Shown here: one piece after another, positions 58,967 to 64,000 of the stretch | Numbering within the stretch: the stretch's first letter is position 1 | How the letters are laid out: every line of letters starts with the position of its first letter | From: Tetrahymena elliotti 4EA | Taxonomy: Eukaryota > Ciliophora > Oligohymenophorea > Hymenostomatida > Tetrahymenidae | Direction: 5' to 3' | Assembly: GCA_000231825.2 (NCBI GenBank) | Contig: JH720324.1 | Coordinates: forward strand, 414,535 to 478,534 | Length of the DNA stretch: 64,000 bases | Notes under the pieces: generated by a model | The model's input: the letters and a program-made list of their open reading frames with translations, nothing else | What the model was told of the DNA's origin: nothing | Databases searched by the model: none | Program-made: the position numbers and the translations under genes

Positions 58967-61900
58967 TCACTATTCATCATTGTTTTCAAAACTTTCTTAT
59001 TCATCATCATCTTCTTCTTCTACATGTTCTTAACCATCATCCTCATCAGTAAACTCATAGCCATCTTCATCATCTTCGCCAAATAAAATTTCATCATTAT
59101 CAAACTCGAAATTTATAAGATTCTAAATTTTTAAGATCTTAGAGTAGAGCTTTCCTATGCAAGTTAACTATTTTTGATTTGCCCTAATTAAAAAATGCAT
59201 ATTGATAATTATAAACTGTTCATTTCTTAAGATTTAATTCTAATAGTTTAAACATACATTTTATCCTCTCTTTATAAGTTTTCTAAATATTGTAAATAAA
59301 TAAATGAATGTACTTGATGTTAAGGTGTAAGAATAAAAGTTTAGGACACCTATTTAACCCTACTCCTAGATCTTATATACCTTTGTCTCCTATATTGTTC
59401 CATCTTTTTAAAGATTTAAAGTAATTATAATATTTTCAATTTATAGTTCAATCTTAATTTAAAGTTAAATTTTAAACATAGATAAGCTCTATAAAATAGT
59501 AAGTAAAATTTCAATATTTTTTATTTATTTTTATTAAAGTTCAAAGAATTTTCCTCAATAAATATTTAGAAAAAGTAAATTCAATTTACCCTAAGATAAG
59601 GATAAGTTCTGAGAGGTTACCACATTTGGCTAGTGCTAAACCGATAGCTGATGCACCTTGATCTTCAATTTGATTTGAGCTTTTGAAGAATAGTATGAAT
59701 TAAGATTATAATAACCAACAAAAATGAAAGCTAAAAGCAAGAAAGATATTTGTTTAGGAAAGAAAGCCTAAAATAAATAGATCTGACTGATATATTTTGG
59801 CTCTTTAATTATAAAAAATTCAGGGAGTAAAGTTTTACTAAAGATCAAGATTCAAATAAGAGAGATTAATTAATCTAGCTATGCCCTAGCTTAATCCAAT
59901 AGTTCCATGATCACCAATACTGTTTGATCTATTAAAATATTTTAGAAAAAGATAAATATGTCACTTTGAATACCAACGAGTATTAAAATGATAAATGTTT
60001 TAAGAGATTTTTATTTAGAGAAAAAATTAAACGAAGTAATAATGAATTATTTTTACTCTAGTTAAAGTGTTAACTATTTAAGGTTGGTGCATTTTCCTAA
60101 TCCAACACCAAAATCTGATAAACCAAGATTGGTGAGATGATTCCATCTAATTAAGTAAGCTTAATTAAATTTAAAACTCTCAATATAAGATAATAATATT
60201 ACTAGAAATCTATAGTCAAAGAAGAAAGTAGAGGAAGATTTGATAAACCAGAGCCTAAACCTAAAGCACCTTTCTAGCCAATATGATTAGAGCTTTAGAT
60301 GAAATAAAAAATTAAACAAAATTTTAAAACTTCCAAGACTTAAAAAATCAGTCAGGGATTAATTAATTTAGATTTAGAAAAACTTTAATTTTTATTTTAT
60401 AAAATTTCTCTTTTGAAAATCAAATTTTTTATTGATTTTTAAGATCCAAATAAAATTAAATCAATAAAATTAAGTTATTAAAACTAAAAATTCGATTTCT
60501 ATCAAATTTAATAAAGTTAATTTCTAAACAAATATTTGCTTTAATTTTTTAAGTTTTCCCATCATAATTAATTTCCCTTCTTTTTTCGAAATATTTTAAA
60601 TAAAGAACCCTTTTAAAGAGCAAATTTAAAGATAAAAAGAATATACTAAAAATTGAGATTCAAACTTTAAAGATTAGTGCATTTTGCTAATCCAGTTCCT
60701 AAATTTGAAATGCCTGTATCACCTATAGAATTTGCACTATTTATATTTTTTAATGTTAATATTCATTAAAAAAGAACATAATAAATGATAAAAAAGGCAA
60801 TATGATTATTCTTGTGATTATACAAAGAAATATATGTAAGATTTTGATTCATAATACTCTAAGGATTCCAACAAAGAAATGAATAGAAGTTATTATTTTG
60901 ATGGCTAAAAATAATTGAATATTTATTACTCAAATTAGTTATCAAGATAAATATGAATAAAAAACTAAATTTACTAGAACACAAGTGATAAATCCTTGAG
61001 TTAATTTAATTTTGATAATCCTTAGCCTAGATCAGATGTTCCTTAATCAGCAATATTATTGTAGCTATTTAGATAAACAAAATAAAAGTAAGATTGTTCA
61101 TTATTATTAAATTAGTCTATTATTAATCTATAGATTATTTCATAAAAAAAATTAATAGTATTTACTTCATAAGAATAATCAAACTCTTGATATTTGTGCA
61201 TTTTGATAAATCTTAACTTAAATCTTATGCTCCTTTAGGTCCAATACAGTTTGAGCTTTTAAAAATTGAAGGAATAAAATTAAAAAAATCTGAATCTTAC
61301 ATCAAATAAATAAATAATCAAAAGTAGAATTTATTAAAAAGCTAATTAATTTATTAAACATTTGGTTAGTTATTTTTGACTTAATAATTTAAAAAATCAG
61401 AAGATTTTACTAAATGTAAATTTCCAAAATGTAAAGATTCACCAATTTCGCTAATGCCATGCCTAATTATGTCGCTCCATTATGGGTGATCTTGTTTGAG
61501 CTTTTATTATTAAATAAAATTATTTATTTCTAATATAAATAGATAGTTAAACGATTTTGCAAATCATTTTTTAAAAAAATAGAGATAGGCTTAATTATGA
61601 TTTAAATAAATAAATCTATCTAATTTTTACGTTAAATCGATTATCAGAGTTTAAATGTTAATAGATTTTGATAGTCCTTCACACAAATGTTATAATCCTT
61701 AATCTCCTATGTTATTATATCTATTAAAAAATATTTGAACCTATTGACAAAGCTTTTGTATTAAATTTTTTGAATTTACCCAACATTAAGTTTTAATTAA
61801 GTGATATTTGAGTATTTTGCTAATTATTAGCCTAAATCCTTTGCTTCATTTTCACCAATATTTTTTCCACTTTTAATAAAATGTTTTTAACAAAAAATTA

Positions 61901-62173
61901 AAAAATGATTTAAAAATCTTTCATTTATTAATTTAAAAATAATAATAACTAATAGATAACTTAAAAATATTAAATAATTTCAATTTAAGAGGCAAGATAA
62001 AAAACAAGTAATATTTTCAATAGTATTTACTGTAAATCAAAAAATAGATTTGTTTGAGAATAATTTGTTAAGCTAAGTATCTATTATTTTAAAAAAAATA
62101 TAATTAAGTATTTAATTAAAATAAAAAAGTAAATTACTTATTCTAAACTTGTAAAGTGGTTATTCTATTCCAT
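58967..62173 (-). CDS. Leucine-rich repeat protein with one repeat per exon and acidic tail
   Basis: The proposed start is ATG 62171-62173 (MEQNNHFTSLEQ, then a donor). Downstream, about twelve exons of about 90 nt each encode one LRR: NIGENEAKDLGQQLAKYSN (61870-61790), NNIGDQGLQHLCEGLSKS (61720-61630), NKITHNGATQLGMALAKL (about 61490-61410), NCIGPKGAQDLSQDLSKC, NNIADQGTSDLGQGLSKL, NSIGDTGISNLGTGLAKC, NHIGQKGALGLGSGLSNL, NHLTNLGLSDFGVGLGKC, NSIGDHGTIGLSQGIARL, NQIEDQGASAIGLALAKC (59679-59590) and NNIGDKGIQDLGVGLNRC (about 59400-59308). Introns are phase 2. The final exon gives KLYSKILKIQNLINFEFDND and an acidic tail (GEDDEDGYEFTDEDDG, EEEDDDEQ) to TGA 58967. The exon carrying the first repeat is uncertain. 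Ribonuclease-inhibitor-type LRR proteins bind other proteins; partner unknown. Confidence 0.8.
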
Positions 62174-62919
62174 AGTTATTTTTTTAGAAAAAGAGTATTT
62201 TATTTTATCCAGTATTTATTATTACTTATTTAATTAATTATGTAAATTTGAAAATAGCAGTTTCATTTTGTTTTAATTTGGTGTAAAAATAATATATACA
62301 TACTATTTTATTTTAAATACAAATCAAATTTTTATTTATAGCCATTTTAAAATTTTCGTTTGTTTTTATTAATTTATTTCTTCAAAAAAAATAAATATTT
62401 TTTAGAATTGAAAAGAATACAGTAAGTATTTAAAAAATTCTGTTAAATTATGATATTTCTAGTATCATAATTTAAATTGTGTTCATAAACAAATTAATTT
62501 GATTTGCATTTATTTTAATTATTTTAAGTATCACCATTATTAGATACCTAAATGACAGCATTTTAATATAGGGAGTAACTATAATATAAAAGTAGTCCTT
62601 TAAATAAAATGTTAGATTGTTATTGTAGATATGAAGTTTGAAACAAATATCTTAAAAATTATTAAAAGAAATAAACAAAAATCTTTTTTAAGATTTGTTT
62701 TGTAATTTTGGATATTTTTCTATTTATTATTTGAAAAAGAAAAAGAGAATTTAAAGAAAATCATTGTTAAATTTAGTAAAAAAGTAAATATTTAAAGATA
62801 TACTTAATTTATTAAACAATTTTATAATATTTTTAAATTTAATTTTTAAAATTTGGTGCTTTTAGCACTTTTAATAATTTTATTAATTATAATTATTGAT
62901 GGTAGGTAGATAAGTCGTG
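62174..62919. other. AT-rich intergenic region between LRR gene and second P5 ATPase
   Basis: No gene or repeat is recognised. It holds the LRR promoter on its left side (minus strand) and the 3' end region of the ATPase on its right. Confidence 0.6.
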
Positions 62920-64000
62920 TCAAGAGGAAGAACTTTTTATTTGCTTAGGCCCAAAAATCTTTTTTAGAATTAACTTTTCAAGAAAGAAGGATACAAAAAA
63001 GGAGCCAACAACTATGATTAAGATATAGACCATTACGATCCTATGCTCACTTAGAGAGCTAGCTATATCAAGAGCTGAAATATTATATTCAGGCATGATA
63101 ATAGTAAGAATTAAGTATGCTGTAGAAATTACTAACCAAGGAAATAGAAGGTAGTTTTTAAAAATTGATTATTTAAAAGGATGAGATATGTGATAGACTA
63201 TGCATGATAAGTTATATAAGGGATTTATCATAAGGAAAATTATAGAGTTTAATTCTCCAGACATATTGTAAACCACTAATCCATCAGAATCATCTAATTT
63301 TGTAGTAACTACATGCCAGCTTTAAGAAGTGATAACCCAGTAACCCAAATAAAAGGCTGCACCGAAAATGATAAATTAGCTATACATAGACAGACTATTG
63401 TAGAGACCATAAAACTTATCATCAGGAACATAAGGTTATAGTTTGCTTTAAGGTTTACTAAATGCAATAAATGCTACTATTGGTACTCCAATCAGAAAAC
63501 CAAGATAGGTATACTCTAGACCTCCAAAATTCTAAGCTTCTTACAATAAAATCATAACTCCAATATATTTCATAACGTTTTAAGTGACAATATTTCTAAA
63601 AACTTCAATATTAATAGCCATAGTGCATCTTCCTAATTAAATAAATTTATTTTTTTAAATAAAAAAATGGAATTTATAATTTTAATACATACCTTCTAAC
63701 AATATTCTTTCAACACATTTAATTGACTGACTTTTAGAAGAAAATGGGGCTGAAAAAGCTGCATCTGCACATGCAAATGAGATACCAATGTCACCTATGA
63801 AATAAATAATCACATTATTGAATATATAATTTAAAGTAAATTAGATTTACCTTATTTAATAGCAGCACAATCATTTGCACCATCACCTATCATTCCGACT
63901 TTAATGCCAGCGCTTTAAAGAGTTTCTATGATGATTCTTTTTTATTCTGGTCTCATTCTAGAAAAGATTTATGTTTAACAAATTAATGACTAAAACAGAT
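62920..64000 (-). CDS. P5-type ATPase, second copy (5' partial, C-terminal part)
   Basis: The visible part starts at the right edge with SRMRPEQKRIIIETLQSAGI and KVGMIGDGANDCAAIKQ (hinge motif GDGAND at about 63872-63890). It continues after an intron (about 63795-63851) with DIGISFACADAAFSAPFSS, then after a second intron (about 63633-63692) with the C-terminal six-helix membrane region, ending IFGPKQIKSSSS at TGA 62920. Sequence and both intron positions match the ATPase at 50210-54349, so they are tandem paralogues in the same orientation, 8.6 kb apart stop to start. The P-domain and everything N-terminal lie outside the window. Confidence 0.9.

Noticed and set aside
1..64000. CRISPR arrays, bacterial operons, Shine-Dalgarno sites
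   Set aside because: No regularly spaced repeat-spacer pattern; genes have introns and a reassigned genetic code, so the window is eukaryotic.
1..64000. tRNA and rRNA genes
   Set aside because: No cloverleaf with a TTC-type T-loop and no rRNA signature was seen while reading both strands; a covariance search could still find a diverged tRNA.

Overview
The window is from a ciliate nuclear genome, most likely Tetrahymena or a close oligohymenophorean relative. Base composition is very AT-rich. Long reading frames are closed only by TGA, while TAA and TAG occur inside conserved coding sequence as glutamine. Introns are short GT-AG introns. Protein families are typical of Tetrahymena: giant PAS/transmembrane proteins, leucine-rich repeat (LRR) proteins with one repeat per exon, P5 ATPases and Rab GTPases. 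Because TAA/TAG are read as Gln, genes here look broken under the standard code; all coordinates below use TGA as the only stop.

Left part (1-16.3 kb): the 3' part of a very large PAS-containing multi-pass membrane protein (1-5229, +), a decayed Tc1-like transposase (5.9-7.0 kb, -), a decayed repeat-coding fragment (7.2-7.5 kb, -), a small charged-protein gene (7515-7835, +), an intact intronless 827-residue soluble orphan (8877-11360, +), a cysteine-rich mini membrane protein (11678-12109, -) and a multi-exon LRR gene (about 12.8-16.3 kb, +).

Central part (17-46.5 kb): an accessory region built from copies of a two-gene unit. One member is a roughly 100-residue secreted-type/type I membrane protein with a conserved Cys pattern, a single membrane helix and a basic Gln-rich tail (seven copies in the window, counting the one at 12 kb). 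The other is an intronless 524-525 residue multi-pass membrane protein (five copies: two intact, one interrupted by an assembly gap, two decayed). In complete units the two genes lie head-to-head about 2-3 kb apart: 17.35(-)/19.7(+), 39.3(-)/42.57(+), and the inverted unit 27.8-29.1(-)/31.24(+). Extra solo and truncated copies lie between. Flanks are co-duplicated, including a conserved noncoding module about 0.5 kb downstream of the small gene. The region is scarred by a truncated hAT transposase (25.2 kb), a mariner relic (41.2-41.9 kb) and a 146-bp SINE-like insertion with a 12-bp target-site duplication (29.35-29.5 kb).

Right part (47-64 kb): a decayed LRR gene (48.2-50.1 kb, +), a P5-type ATPase (50210-54349, -), a divergent Rab-like GTPase (55967-56558, +), three tandem copies of a putative structured small RNA unit (56.9-58.2 kb), a second single-LRR-per-exon gene with an acidic tail (58967-62173, -), and the 3' half of a second, paralogous P5 ATPase (62920 to beyond the right end, -). 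The best candidates for something undescribed are the co-duplicated divergent gene pair and the three structured RNA-like units.
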